Origin: Cylindrotheca closterium
Lineage: Eukaryota > Bacillariophyta > Bacillariophyceae > Bacillariales > Bacillariaceae
Reading direction: 5' to 3'
NCBI GenBank assembly: GCA_933822405.4
Contig: CAKOGP040002313.1
Coordinates: 195,118-259,117, forward strand
DNA length: 64,000 nt
The translations under genes and the position numbers were made by a program. Positions 29,701 through 39,512 of this stretch are shown piece after piece; positions within the stretch are counted from its first letter, which is position 1, and every line of letters starts with the position of its first letter. The notes under the pieces are model-generated. The model had not been told where the DNA came from and did no database searches. It worked only from the letters and a program-made list of their open reading frames with translations.

Positions 29701-31762
29701 TGCATTAGCAGGACAGTGCCCCCCGCAAGAAATCGAAAGTTTCATTGAGCCGTCCCTAAAGTACTGCAAGTCTCTTGAGACTTTATCCCAAAATGACCAA
29801 TTTATTCCTAGCAAGCAGTGCTTACTAGCTTTGTGGTCGCTCTATCAGGTACTTGGAGGCGAAAGGGCCGCAATTGTATTTATTGGACACTTAGAAAGGA
29901 ATATGTCTTCCCAGAATTCAAAAGAGCTACAACATGATCATCGGCTATTCACGCTTCAGACAGTTCGAACAGCTGCGGATGTTGATGCTGCGGTTCAAAG
30001 GGTCCGACTACAAATCGTGACTGCATTGAAACACTGTTTGCTAATGCTGTCAGTGCAAAGCCAAGTCAATAGTGGATTCGAACCGTCTTCATGCCAGGAT
30101 TCAATTGAATCTGCATGTCATAGTTCAATTGAGAAATCCGGCCAAATCTCGCCAGACTTCCTTCTCAATGTACTTGCTGCGCTTTCCACGGATCTTCGAA
30201 TGGGTCTAAACGGAGAAAGTGGGGGTATTACACCAGGACTGTTTCTTGCCTATCTAGCGGCAATGGAAGAATGTGTTGTCCTACTATACGCCAATTCTGA
30301 TACATTGATGTCACCCGCAATTATGTCGTTTTTGATGGATGCTGCGAAGACACTGTGTGCCATCATGAAAGTGTTTCCTCTTGAGGATGCAACACTGTTT
30401 CGGTCGACTTTTCTCATCGCGACAGCAACAATACCTTCGATGTGCCGAGAGATCCTACGAAGAACGTTTGTTGTCGAAAACAATGGTCCGTGGGGTCCTG
30501 TTGATCTTGCTTTCTGTATGGACAAGATTCTTGTATTCGAAACACTAGCCGAATGCGTGAGTATTCTTCTTCGTTGGTCTGCGCTACGCAATCCAAACTC
30601 CATGCCCTGGGGTGATATTGTTGGGGATTTCCACCTTCAGTCTCCGCAAAGTGATCAAGACGGAGCGTTGTCTTCAGATGAAAGCACATCATTTAAACCT
30701 GTTCCAACGGTCGTCCACATTCAACCTGAAGGGGCTGGTACGCATCAAGGTGAGGCGTCGAAGCTTCGTTTGCAGACAAAAGAATCATGGTCGTGGGCCT
30801 TGTCTTGTAGCTTCCTTTCATTAGAAGAGAAGTGGCAAGAATGTGGGCGCGTAATGACAAATGGCGAAATTGGCGATTCGAACATTATCCCGAAGTGCTC
30901 GGGGATCGCGATTGAGTTCTATCGCGAGCGTCAAGAGGAGCTGCTGCAGTCTCTGCGTTACCTGTCCAAGCTTTTTGTTTCCACGAACTCAGAAGCGACT
31001 GGTGACCAAACTTCCAAGCATGTAGTGCTTGAAATGATCGCATTGAATCTTCCAAGTGCTCCAAGATATAGGTTATGCTGTTTGTTGCTGAATGTTTTGA
31101 GAGCCCTAGTCAGGGCTGTGGAACTGATTGAGGTAAATTTGCGTGATACAAATACGAAGAAAACCGATTCGATAAATAGCATAGGTTGCGCTGAAGCAAT
31201 TTGCTGCTTGTCGGCTTGGCTGTGTATCTCCAATATGGATGCAACAGATGTAACTGTAGGAATCTGCCATTGGTACTCGATCTTGACCAGAAGGCTTCCT
31301 CGCGAGACATCTTCGAACGGAAAACAAGAATCAAAAGATGAGATGGAAAGGTTATCAAAACTTTTGGCCTTGGTCGGGCATCTTCAGGTGAGGGTCAGAA
31401 AGTTACAAAGAGTATTGAAAACAACACAATTGGCCAATTCGATAGCAGATAAGCTTTTCACTGAAGGTACATCGGAAATGGTACCGCTAATAGCGAGCAA
31501 ACTGTCAATGATTAGGAAGGAAAGCAAGTTGGAAGGTGGGCAAAGTGCATTTCCAGAGTTTCCAGAAAGCAGCGATGACACACAACAGAAACAAAAACGA
31601 GCCAAGACCGAGAACAAGAAAAGAAAACGAAAGTCACCAATCGCACGAAGTCGCAATCGGGTGGTTGACATGTTCTTGAGTTTAGATGACGATATCGCCG
31701 AAGATCGTAAGGTCAATACTGATGCCTTTGTCGACTTGGAGGATTTCTTGGTCGAGGGATGA
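26756..31762 (+). CDS. Large helical protein of unknown function with C-terminal nuclear localisation signal
   Basis: I chose ATG 26756 (MEIPDKLLVE) because codons upstream in frame lack ATG; this gives 1,668 residues in one exon. I do not recognise the family. The sequence is mostly amphipathic helices (Leu/Ser/Ala-rich) and lacks obvious TM segments or catalytic motifs. It reads like a HEAT/ARM-type solenoid. Near the C-terminus is a strongly basic stretch (KKRKRKSPIARSRNR), a likely nuclear or nucleolar localisation signal. It is followed by an acidic tail (FLSLDDDIAED, then DLEDFLVEG). The layout, a long solenoid with a basic/acidic tail, recalls nucleolar ribosome-biogenesis proteins such as Urb2/Npa2, but I could not confirm that. 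The gene faces the hydrolase gene at its 5' end. Confidence 0.7.
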   Translation: MEIPDKLLVEIGKAVGIGNKKKINSLLGCRLQAEEVQSSFDSELLPSTDRASALLGIFVSSVQKDRSSNDIISTVECLQALLMVAPSFETPFEATYIFLRHAKKVDLTDLYLCVSSIQQFFQETMSAWSVKISPQSVEGTEVEGSRTWWRRFADATALMIYSHADDDNYDLIFQLFSGLLQSIFASTRSMDIQSFEAAVQAAFHSKRNGASIIQVLRLAIITLPFLRPIEIEKIQRSISNQLSSNTSRHLNGIPVTLQHCMELVASILQTSFVNETEEVQHEAISRWKEMILQAMIMASADSKVYADSTRMIVTGLQEMDVATMTLWCSAPIAGDVDNFFRFELASLSLLAAYSSDIDAVQVALDDSVDHDTLEQSPMIASSGDKVLAALFPESPMMNGIKLEEAKVQSELLPVLDGAKYVGEGLFQDKTGDPIEPILPIASILRNSITRIKDHDLSIKVEQPESSIGRRLLWVLDNLVERKEQTQCNRTALFCFASLSILYMEVTSSRTEVVLRIHKLLYDSTANAGSWTYRVGYALVNLIVRSLQKSHSLSKRTKTEVSNDFDPLLELINDSLPIHVFSHLVRLLAPTTSQARKRILDVSKLFLGSLYTSSCDSGLPQSRARAGMLGILELLQGPQGWWTLQYEAWRLLSNAIVFDAPHLSFSNRSWIYGQIADLLEHDEFDELAAYHFLRAMTVRASYYFTKDPKTGSTSFVLRRAFTPTPVPQSPHNLEERQTEDIVFLFRLQLSLLQYALSPPDRLSSGSRYAKENFARAREALLSTILTPTDGLVQMKELCNESASIEGVDDPWTLCLNTVMCQFSIMLAALLDGPNRVATATPKDESVDLELETMIKKIISQEQAALEDEDTPQVDPHPLWLEREGLPLSLFNGEPDFETNDVAKIQVSLLEFSIVLALTPKLPLYGHPYIDFLHRRVVQAVGELVEQKWSLCAGSKGRIRLGPETLQSTAAQFLSLSGRVIRNHALAGQCPPQEIESFIEPSLKYCKSLETLSQNDQFIPSKQCLLALWSLYQVLGGERAAIVFIGHLERNMSSQNSKELQHDHRLFTLQTVRTAADVDAAVQRVRLQIVTALKHCLLMLSVQSQVNSGFEPSSCQDSIESACHSSIEKSGQISPDFLLNVLAALSTDLRMGLNGESGGITPGLFLAYLAAMEECVVLLYANSDTLMSPAIMSFLMDAAKTLCAIMKVFPLEDATLFRSTFLIATATIPSMCREILRRTFVVENNGPWGPVDLAFCMDKILVFETLAECVSILLRWSALRNPNSMPWGDIVGDFHLQSPQSDQDGALSSDESTSFKPVPTVVHIQPEGAGTHQGEASKLRLQTKESWSWALSCSFLSLEEKWQECGRVMTNGEIGDSNIIPKCSGIAIEFYRERQEELLQSLRYLSKLFVSTNSEATGDQTSKHVVLEMIALNLPSAPRYRLCCLLLNVLRALVRAVELIEVNLRDTNTKKTDSINSIGCAEAICCLSAWLCISNMDATDVTVGICHWYSILTRRLPRETSSNGKQESKDEMERLSKLLALVGHLQVRVRKLQRVLKTTQLANSIADKLFTEGTSEMVPLIASKLSMIRKESKLEGGQSAFPEFPESSDDTQQKQKRAKTENKKRKRKSPIARSRNRVVDMFLSLDDDIAEDRKVNTDAFVDLEDFLVEG

Positions 31763-32237
31763 GATTTCCAAAGGAACATGAAATAATTGTGCCGGAGCAA
31801 ACAAAGAGCTTATCCAGGACGATGTCCCGTTTGTAGTACTTTACCTGTTCCCTAAGGTCAATTTTTTACATTTGTTTTCGACCAGTTGATGTGTGACAGC
31901 ATGGGGCTGGCTGGCGCGCGACCCGTGAGTGAATAAAACGGATTGATGTTTCAAACAGAGAGACAAAACTGAAGCAAACCCGTCAAATTGCTTCTCAAAC
32001 TCGCTCCGACAAAACTTCACCGCACAGACATCACTCCAAACCTCTACATCGCTTCTCCACATCGATAACGCCAACAAACCAAGTTCGAGTCCGCTCCGTC
32101 TTTGATTTGTGCTCTGTTCCGATCACATGACATAGATTGGGAGGTTTTGATCATCACAAAATCTACCTGGCGACTGATCAAAACGACGGTCATTGGACAT
32201 TCAACATCAATCCCCACAACCATCGCCTTCACTTGTA
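31763..32237. other. Intergenic between tandem genes
   Basis: This covers 475 bp with the 3' flank of the large unknown gene and the promoter and 5' UTR of the exonuclease. The exonuclease frame runs upstream to 32193 only through a TTG. Nothing else was recognised. Confidence 0.4.
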
Positions 32238-33068
32238 ATGTTTGAGTATCCCTTGTACAAGGAACACTTCATGAAGTCGCCTGGTAACACGCGCAAGATG
32301 TCGGATGCTTCTGATGACACATCAGAAGCAACTGCACCGGATGTTCTATCCAAAGCGTTGCCTCCCACCCCAATCCGGAAACGGGACGCAAGACTGAGTG
32401 CGCCTTCGCAGTTGTATATTCCATCTCCTGATCAAACTGCCGAGACATACTCACCAGTGGGGATGCATTCACGACTTGGAATGCAACGAATTGTTGGAAT
32501 TGATTGTGAAATGGTTGGCGTTGGGCCTGGTGGTTTTCAATCGGTTCTCGCTAGGGTGACTATCGTCGATTATCATGGCACTCTTTTGCTTGATACATTT
32601 GTGCAAGTGCAGGATAAAATTACCGACTACAGAACTCACGTGTCAGGTATCAGTCCCAGTGACTTGCAGTCAGCCGGGGCTGTTTCATTTCAAAGATGCC
32701 GACAGTATGTCCAATCAATTATCAAACATAAGATTCTTGTAGGACATGGCCTTCAGAACGACTTGAGAGTTCTATCAATCCAACACCCATGGTACAATAT
32801 TCGAGATACTAGTATGTATCAGCCATACATGCGAGTGGATGCTTGCGGTCGGTTGCGTCCTTGCCGATTGAAACAATTGGCATCCATTCATCTTGGGGTT
32901 TCCATTCAAGAACATGGTCGTCCTCATGATTCTTTGGATGACGCTGCTGCCGCCATGGCACTCTATCGAAACGTTCAGGTGGAGTGGGACTATGCCATGG
33001 AGTGCAACCGCCAAGCTTATCTCTGTTCTTCGCCAAATCGAATGTCGCCATTGGCGCAAACTATTTAA
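32238..33068 (+). CDS. REXO4/ISG20-type DEDDh 3'-5' RNA exonuclease
   Basis: ATG 32238 (MFEYPLYKEH) gives 276 residues. After a Ser/Thr-rich leader, the exonuclease core begins at about residue 85. Exo I is IVGIDCEMVGVG (D, E), Exo II is LVGHGLQNDLRVL (D), and Exo III is HDSLDDAAAAMALY (H and D), giving the full DEDDh set. The spacing and the DCEMVGVGPGG motif are those of Rex4/REXO4, which acts in the nucleolus on pre-rRNA processing (ITS1) in yeast. LKQLASIHLGVSIQ between Exo II and III is also typical. The yeast and human proteins have a basic nucleolar N-terminus; here it is short. The gene converges with the stomatin gene, with 62 bp between stops. Confidence 0.9.
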   Translation: MFEYPLYKEHFMKSPGNTRKMSDASDDTSEATAPDVLSKALPPTPIRKRDARLSAPSQLYIPSPDQTAETYSPVGMHSRLGMQRIVGIDCEMVGVGPGGFQSVLARVTIVDYHGTLLLDTFVQVQDKITDYRTHVSGISPSDLQSAGAVSFQRCRQYVQSIIKHKILVGHGLQNDLRVLSIQHPWYNIRDTSMYQPYMRVDACGRLRPCRLKQLASIHLGVSIQEHGRPHDSLDDAAAAMALYRNVQVEWDYAMECNRQAYLCSSPNRMSPLAQTI

Positions 33069-33130
33069 ACGGTATCACAGCCGTTTGATATCTAAAATCA
33101 GAACAACGTATACATGCTCTATCAGTTACA

Positions 33131-34449
33131 CTACGATTTTTCATCATGCGAAGATTCGGCACTGTCGCTGGGGGTCAGTGGAGTTTTTGATGCTTTTGTT
33201 GGTGCGTTTGTTGATGCGTTTGCAGCATTCATAGTAACGACCGCTTGCCCTAGGAGCGCATTGACATCGGCAGGTCGGTCATTAAATAATATAGTGTTGG
33301 ATTCTCTTCCCATTTCACCGTACATCTCCACATAGTCTTTAGCCAACGCTAATTTCGCCGCTTCTTGTCCACCTTCCTTTTGCAATTGTTCCGCAATCTT
33401 TGCCAATGCCTCGGCCTGTGCTTCCGCAGTCAATCGAATGGCTGCCGCTTGTCCCTCAGCTTCCAACAAAATTCGGTACTTGTTGGCCTCTGCCTCGTTG
33501 CGGATCTTGATCATTTCTCCCTCGGACTCATTGGTCAAACTAATCTTGACTCCCTCTGACGTCAATTGGACCCTTTGTTTGTCACCCTCGGCCCGCAATA
33601 CGTGTTCACGTCTATCACGTTCGGCTGCCGCTTGCTTGTCCATGGCAATTCGAATTTGATGATCGGGAGTAATTTCTGTAATTTCGTACCGCCGAATCTC
33701 CAATCCCCAAGGGACGGCCGCTTCTTGGAGGCTGCCCTTGATCAAAGCATTTAAGCGGGCCCGACCGTGCAAGATTTCGTCCAGTTCCATTTCACCAATA
33801 GCAGATCTCATGGCAGATTGGGCGTGCTATCGTATTGTATTGAAGAATGTTAGCATTTCCGAAGGGTAAAAGATTGAGTCATCAAAAATGCAAGTTTCGA
33901 GATTGGAGCGATTCAGGTGTGGTACGTCAGATTTTGGTCAGGAATGGTGTCACGAAAGAATTGAAAGGCATGCCTAGCTGAGGTACGACAATTTGTCTGA
34001 CTCACCTGCGTGACACTGTACAAAGGATTTACTGCACCATAAGCAGCGGCTTCGGGATCAAGAACCTTGATAAACAGATTACCTGATACTTCAACCGAAA
34101 CGTTATCTCGGGTGATAGCAGATTGGGGTGGAATATCCATGGCACGCTCACGTATATCAATGACAAAGGAAATTTGATCAACACCGGGAATGGCCAAGAA
34201 CCAACCACTGTCTTGAATAGAGTGCAACTTTCCGAAGCGTTCGACAACATACTTGAACCCTTGAGGGACAATGTTGAAACCCGTGTTGGTCTTTCGGATG
34301 GGCCAACGCCCCGAACTACCACCTCCGCCACTGCCAAAACCATCCAAGACGTAACTGAGTGCGCGTGTTTGGTATTGATTTTGTGCCAAAGCCGATCGCC
34401 CTTGGGACGCGAACTTCAGAGCCGACCCTTGTAGAATTGCTCGATTCAT
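33131..34449 (-). CDS. Stomatin-like protein 2 (SPFH/band 7), mitochondrial
   Basis: Exons 34449-34006 and 33826-33131 are joined across a 179-nt GTGAGT...TAG intron at phase 0, restoring YSVTQ-HAQSAMRSAIGEM; the product is 379 residues. The N-terminus is rich in Arg/Ala/Gln without acids, consistent with a mitochondrial presequence. The SPFH core starts at GFNIVPQGFKYVVERFGKLH and contains the family signature LDEILHGRARLN. A long Ala/Glu/Gln coiled coil (about 240-330) follows. SLP-2 forms ring-like oligomers at the mitochondrial inner membrane, binds cardiolipin and prohibitins, and stabilises respiratory complexes and proteases. The N-terminal hydrophobic hairpin of plasma-membrane stomatins is absent, which supports SLP-2. 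The tail is Ser/Thr/Pro-rich. It is head-to-head with the LHC-like gene. Confidence 0.92.
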
Positions 34450-34894
34450 TTCTGTGATTATTGATGAATAAGTTCAATCTAGATTAGATCCCAGAGTTAA
34501 GTAAATAGAGACCTAATCTGAAATAGGATAGCAATGTCCGTCGCACACTCAAGTCCAATTGCCTCCTGTTTGCAGGGATTGTTGGTCGGATCTCAATGAT
34601 GGGTTGGCGAAGTCCAAGTCTTGCTCAGCATTCGTTCGTGAACGAAAACCGTGGAAGCTTATTCCAGTGAGTCAAATAATTTAGGAGTCGTCCTAGTCAA
34701 AAGTGACGTCAGTAGTTCCATGGTAGAAACTACACACGCCCTTCCAACGAAGTTTCGAGTACTATCATTGGACGAAGGCCAGACAGCAAAGCTTTGCCTT
34801 CAACCTCGTCCGGATCTTCTGGATCGTCGTTGGTCTTTTCGTCCTTCCTTTCGATGCTTTCATCTTTGATACAAGCACAATATAAACTCTCAAG
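34450..34894. promoter_or_regulatory. Shared divergent promoter region (SLP-2 / LHC-like)
   Basis: This is the 445-bp region between two outward-facing starts. A tataaact sequence lies at 34880-34887, only about 8 bases before the LHC-like ATG, which is too close to be a TATA box for that start. No light-responsive motif was identified with confidence. Confidence 0.4.
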
Positions 34895-35804
34895 ATGGCC
34901 CCCTTCAGATCTCTTTTCACTCTCTTGGTTAGCCTTACCGTTGTCAGCGGTTTCGCCCCTGCTTCCAGATCCGCTGTCTCCAAATCCAGGTGAGAATTGT
35001 GATATTTTTAGGAATTCTGTGATGGATTGATCCCAAGTTGAATTTGTTGGATACGCCCCAAGAATAGGCCTGCAGGGCGATTTTCATCAACGGCAGTTAG
35101 TTTGTTTTGCTGAAATTGTCACTATTATCTGCTTGGATAATTCAAAAATGAATGTGATATCTTCCACCAAGCCAACTGTAGCTCATTTTTGAAATTTCTC
35201 GCCTTTTTCCTGATTCTATGTTGATAGCGCCTTGAACATTGTCAACCCTGAGGTTTACGAACAGGCACAAGCTAACTGGGAAAAGGACTTCGGACCCCTT
35301 GTCAAGTACGGATGGGGACCAACTCCTCTCGCTGAAAAGTGGAACGGACGTCACGCCATGTTTGGATGGTTCTTCATCTGTGCCACTGCCTACTGCAAGG
35401 GACACGGATTGATCCCTGATGCTGATGCCCTTTTGGACTTGAAGCAATGGGGAACCCTTGCCACCATTTCCAATAAGGACACCATCTCCAGCGAACGTGC
35501 CATCATCTTGATTGCCAACGCCCATGCCTTTGGTGTCTCCCTCATGGCCACCATCTGCCCTCCAATGTTCGGAGACACTCTCCTTTTGGACCCCAACCAC
35601 CCTGAATACGAACGCATGGCCGCCCGCAACAAGGAAGGCTTCGGATACTTGCCAGCCTTGAACTTCGGATTGACCGAAGAAGCCGAAATTATGAACGGAC
35701 GCTTGGCCATGGTTGGCATTATTGCCCTTGTCATGTCCAGTGCCATCTTTGAAAAGTCCATGTTGGACATTGTCAACGACTGGGTTGGTGGAGCCTACTT
35801 CTAG
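34895..35804 (+). CDS. Light-harvesting-superfamily protein, probably RedCAP
   Basis: Exons 34895-34989 and 35228-35804 are joined across a 238-nt intron (CAG|GTGAGA...GATAG|C) that splits a Ser codon; the product is 223 residues. The N-terminus is a signal peptide ending VSG-FAPA, the ASAFAP-type plastid presequence of diatoms. The mature protein has two chlorophyll-binding helices with ExxNGRxAM signatures: AEKWNGRHAMFGWFF (helix 1) and EEAEIMNGRLAMVGIIAL (helix 3). Between them is a middle membrane helix. Ordinary fucoxanthin-chlorophyll proteins have a helix-1 motif closer to E(I/V)KHGR.AM. The WNGR form, together with the AKGHGLIPD-like stretch (CKGHGLIPDADALLDL), points to the RedCAP branch, which is known from red-lineage algae. 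The assignment to RedCAP is from memory of that family and is moderate; LHC superfamily membership is firm. Confidence 0.8.
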
Positions 35805-36487
35805 GATGTTTGTTTTTTGTTTTTTATCAAATATTAAACTTCTTATGAATTGATGAACGCGACTTGAAAGCTTCCGCTGCCAGAGCATCTCTCGATTATG
35901 TAACTCTTGCCTTTCAGAAACCATGCAACATAGTCCGATGGATGATGATAATATTGCCAAGACAGCTATGGCTTTGTAATTATTTAGAACTTTTGATGCT
36001 ACTCTGCCAATGTCATGTGGGTTTGCCACTTTCTAGTATTTATAATATTGTTTGCCAAGTTCTATCAAATCCCCATGCCACACCGGTAGAGAGTAAATGT
36101 AGGTTGATGAAAATGACCAAAGTAGGTGCCGACTTGCTGCACCATCCAAGTACCCCTTTCTACCCACCGTACCGTGTTAGTGCCACACACTTGAAGTTCG
36201 ACTGCCTCCATGGAAAGCGGTAGAGTGGGAATGAATCTCGGGCTGATTGGCTTCCATGCACTCGTTTCTTCTTTCCGAACCTCTATGGATCGATCAGCAG
36301 CAGACAACAAAGGGGAACACGAATCGACAGCCAGAAGCAACCCAATTTTCAATTTGCATGATATTTATCTTTATTTTATTTTTTGGTGCAGCATGTGTTG
36401 TTGTTGTTATTGTTGTTGTTTCTAGCGGATTGCAAAATTAGAATATGATGATAGGCGGCAAGGAGAGTACGGCAATGCGGCCAAATT
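35805..36487. other. Convergent intergenic region with a TTG-rich microsatellite
   Basis: This lies between the LHC-like and URC1-like stops. A TTG-rich tract runs from about 36396 to 36421. There are no coding signals. The first 50 bases hold the likely LHC 3' UTR, with T-rich runs. Confidence 0.45.
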
Positions 36488-38062
36488 CTAGCTCTCGACG
36501 GTCTTCTCGGCTTCTGGGATTGGTTTGTCATTAGTAGTAGTACTAGTAGCCTCCGGTCCATTGTACTTGTAATCTCGTCCCTTGACGTCCTTGAGGCTTT
36601 GAGCATCAATTCCTTGGTAAGCCTTTCCGGCATTGTATCCGTGGAATACCTTGGCGGTAATCTCAACTTGGGCGTCGGTTGGGACCATGTCTGGTGGAAT
36701 TTCAATGCGATTCTCAATCTTGATACCAGTACTGACAATGGCATTGTACTTCATATCACTCATGGAAATAAAGTTGTGAATCTTGGTCACACCCAAAAAG
36801 TGTAGTGGATCGGGCATGAGTGCCTGGAAACGAGTGTCTTGGACACCAGCGACCTGTTCGGTACAGTTGAAGTAGTTTTCGGCAGAATCACCACCTTCTT
36901 GGCGTTTACGAGTGTTGTATACCAAGTATTTGGTAACTTCACCAAGAGATCGTCCTTCTTTGCGGTAGTAAATGACGATACCGCATCCACCTCGTTGTGC
37001 CGTCTTGATGCATTCTTCAATGGCATGTGTCAAATACGGTCGGCAAGTGCAAATGTCACTTCCAAAGACGTCGGAACCATTGCACTCATCGTGGACACGG
37101 CAAGTCAACTCAATATCCTCGTCAGGAATGGTATCTGGATCTCCCCAAATGTAAATGGTCAATCCGCCAATGGGTGGCAGAAAGACTTTAATGTCTGGTC
37201 GAGTAATAAGTTCAGGATACATGCCATTGGTCATGCGGAAGATGGAGTGTCGCAAATTAGCCTCGGTGGTGCGGAACCGACGGGCAATTTCAGGGAGGTA
37301 CCAAACCGGTTCAATCGCTGCCTTGGAACAAATGGATTGACCAGATGGCAACAAAATCTTGCCGTCCGCCTTGAGTCGTCCCGTGGCCAGGGCTTCGCGG
37401 CATTCGGGCAAATCAATGTGTGCCTTGGTCACGGCAATGGTTGGCCGAATGTCCCATCCCTTATCAAGCCACTTGGAATAGTGTTGGGTGACAACGTGTC
37501 CAAAAGGATCAATCGAGGCAATCTTTTTGGGATCCGACCACGACGGGTAGGGCCCAATGTTAAAGACGGGCGTAGTCAATTTCAAGTTGGGGACGTAGTC
37601 TGGATCTAGCTTCTTGGCAGCAACCGCAAGTCCAGTGTAGATACAGTAACTACCTTGGTGAGCTCCAATGGCATTCCGCTGGGCCGAGTGACGCACCGTG
37701 CAAATGACGGGTCCGCGAACCTCAGGGTTGGGATGACCCCAAGAGATGGGAATGGGGTCCACGCCAAAGGCATCCGTGTGCGTCGTCAAAGGAATGTGGT
37801 CCGCCTTGGTAAAGTCAGGTTCGGGGACGGCTTCGTCGTCATCTGTGTTGGAAGGAAAGGAAAGGAAAGGAGAGAAAGTGTGAGTATAAATGTTGATTGG
37901 CTCCAAAATGACATGACGTCAAACGACATCAAACGACGTCGAAAAGAATCCAATTGTTGTCGTGGTCTCACCTTTCTCAGTGCGAGCCTTCTTGGTGGGT
38001 CGATCACTGGAAGCCTGAAAGGGTTCCAGTGGTTGGAGGGCATTGAGTGAGGCAGGGGGCAT
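36488..38062 (-). CDS. URC1-like GTP cyclohydrolase II homologue
   Basis: Exons 38062-37972 and 37842-36488 flank a 129-nt GTGAGA...ACACAG intron; the product is 481 residues starting MPPASLNALQ. It has an N-terminal domain of the GTP_CH_N kind (about 60-230) and then the GTP cyclohydrolase II fold. The zinc cysteines are present as CNGSDVFGSDICTC (C-x10-C-x-C), along with RVHDEC and YYRKEGRSLGE. The N-terminal extension and overall length match Urc1, a protein required for the fungal URC uracil-catabolism pathway, more than bacterial RibA (about 200 residues) or RibBA. The reaction of Urc1 is not settled. There is no plastid presequence, unlike the riboflavin-pathway enzyme of algae, which supports a role outside riboflavin synthesis. 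Confidence 0.8.
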
Positions 38063-38571
38063 TTTATTGAATGGATGTTGAATAAAATATGAAATGGAAG
38101 AAGGAAGAAAGAATCTATGACAAGTGTGAATTTGCAATCGGAATCGTGCAATGATACGATTTCTGTCAAAAAGTTCTCGCCGCCGAACTTCAAGAAAATC
38201 GGAACGATAACGTTTGAAATACTGCGGATAGAAGAATCTCTAGTAGCATTTGTACGTACGCAGAGGTCTTGATGATTCGATTCGACTGCGTATTTTCATC
38301 GAGACGTCACTTGTTCTTATGCACGATAATCCATGTCATCGATCACTACATAGGGACTCGGGATATCGTGGTCGCTTTCGCGATTAGACATGCAGCAGTA
38401 TTGAATCAAACAAATACTAAAAATAAGATATAATTTTGTAATTCATACACAGCACTACCAAAGAAAGTAGATGCCATCTCCATGATGAGCATCCATCTTC
38501 TCGCATGGTGCAGTTCCCCAGTTGGTTTTTTTTGTTTTGTTCGTTTCCGTCTTCCTGTTACGTAGGTATAT
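38063..38571. other. Intergenic between tandem minus-strand genes
   Basis: This 509-bp stretch holds the uS15 3' flank and the URC1-like promoter. A short T-run (38526-38533) and A/T-rich DNA (38400-38445) were noted; no gene was recognised. Confidence 0.4.
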
Positions 38572-39027
38572 TTAGGCTACAATAGTAGAGGCAGTGGCGG
38601 ACTCGTACTTCCAGTTGGATGGAAGCTTACGGGTGGTACGGTAGTAACGAGCCAAGCGGTGGATACGGCTTTCGATAAGAATCAAGCGGAACTTGGAATC
38701 CTTGTCCTTGCGGTTGCGTTCCAAATGCTTACGAACTTGGACAGCCTTCTTGATAAGCATGTACAAGTCCTCAGGGATCTCGGGGGCAAGACCGTTGGCC
38801 TTGAGGATGCGGACAACCTTTTGGCCAGTGACGGACTTGACTTGGGCGATACCATTGGAGTCACGAAGAATGACACCAATTTGAGATGGGGTCAAACCCT
38901 TCTTGGCAAGCTTGCAGACGTGGTCTTCAACATCCTCGACAGAGATCTTCAACCAAGTTGGAGGAGAGCGCTTGTATGGGAGGGCTCTCTTGGAGATACC
39001 CTTTCCTGGTGCATGCATACGACCCAT
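38572..39027 (-). CDS. RPS13: 40S ribosomal protein S13 (uS15)
   Basis: ATG 39027 ([20 protein letters not shown]) gives 151 residues, the universal length for eukaryotic uS15. The sequence is conserved throughout, including [39 protein letters not shown] and the C-terminal [13 protein letters not shown]. It binds 18S rRNA in the small-subunit body. A probable 5'-UTR intron exists: GTGAGT at 39236-39231 and an acceptor CACAG at 39033-39029, one base before the ATG (inferred from splice sites only). It is head-to-head with eS4. Confidence 0.96.
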   Translation of the reverse strand: MGRMHAPGKGISKRALPYKRSPPTWLKISVEDVEDHVCKLAKKGLTPSQIGVILRDSNGIAQVKSVTGQKVVRILKANGLAPEIPEDLYMLIKKAVQVRKHLERNRKDKDSKFRLILIESRIHRLARYYRTTRKLPSNWKYESATASTIVA

Positions 39028-39512
39028 GCTGTGATTTTAACAGAGAAGGTAAATGGAGTGAGTTTAAGGTTCAGAGATTGGTACTTGTCGTGGTGCCCCA
39101 ATGGATCAGTCATCATTCATGAATGTCATGAAACAATGAAATGAAGCCAAAGGAAGTCAACCTAACCGACGTGTGCAGAAGGCAGCCACAACCCAAGCAT
39201 CATGATTCATGATGGGGAAGCACCACAGCGACTCACATTAAAGATGTTTGTTGTTGTCTTGACGAGTAGAAAGTGTTGACGAAGTTGTGGGTTTTTCGGT
39301 TGATGGAGATGGTGAAAATTTTCAAGGCCTGTCCGTGTATCAGTTAGAATACCGTAGAGGCTACGTATCTGTGGTACATTTATTTTTCTTACCTCTGTAC
39401 TAAACTGCGCGGATAGCAGACAGACGTGGCAACGGCTTGGCAAAACCGACCAAGAAGCACATCCCTCGTACCTGGTACCTGCATCCAAAACAATTCATAA
39501 GAAACAGACAAG
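39028..39512. promoter_or_regulatory. Shared divergent region of two ribosomal protein genes
   Basis: This covers 485 bp between the coding starts of uS15 (minus) and eS4 (plus). The uS15 side probably includes a 208-nt 5'-UTR intron (39236-39029), which would leave about 275 bp for the shared promoter. Divergent ribosomal protein pairs allow equal expression; that link is inference. Confidence 0.5.

Noticed and set aside
35142..36029. 295-codon minus-strand open frame over the LHC-like gene
   Set aside because: It is antisense to a clear LHC exon and follows its codon bias; the translation has no family resemblance.
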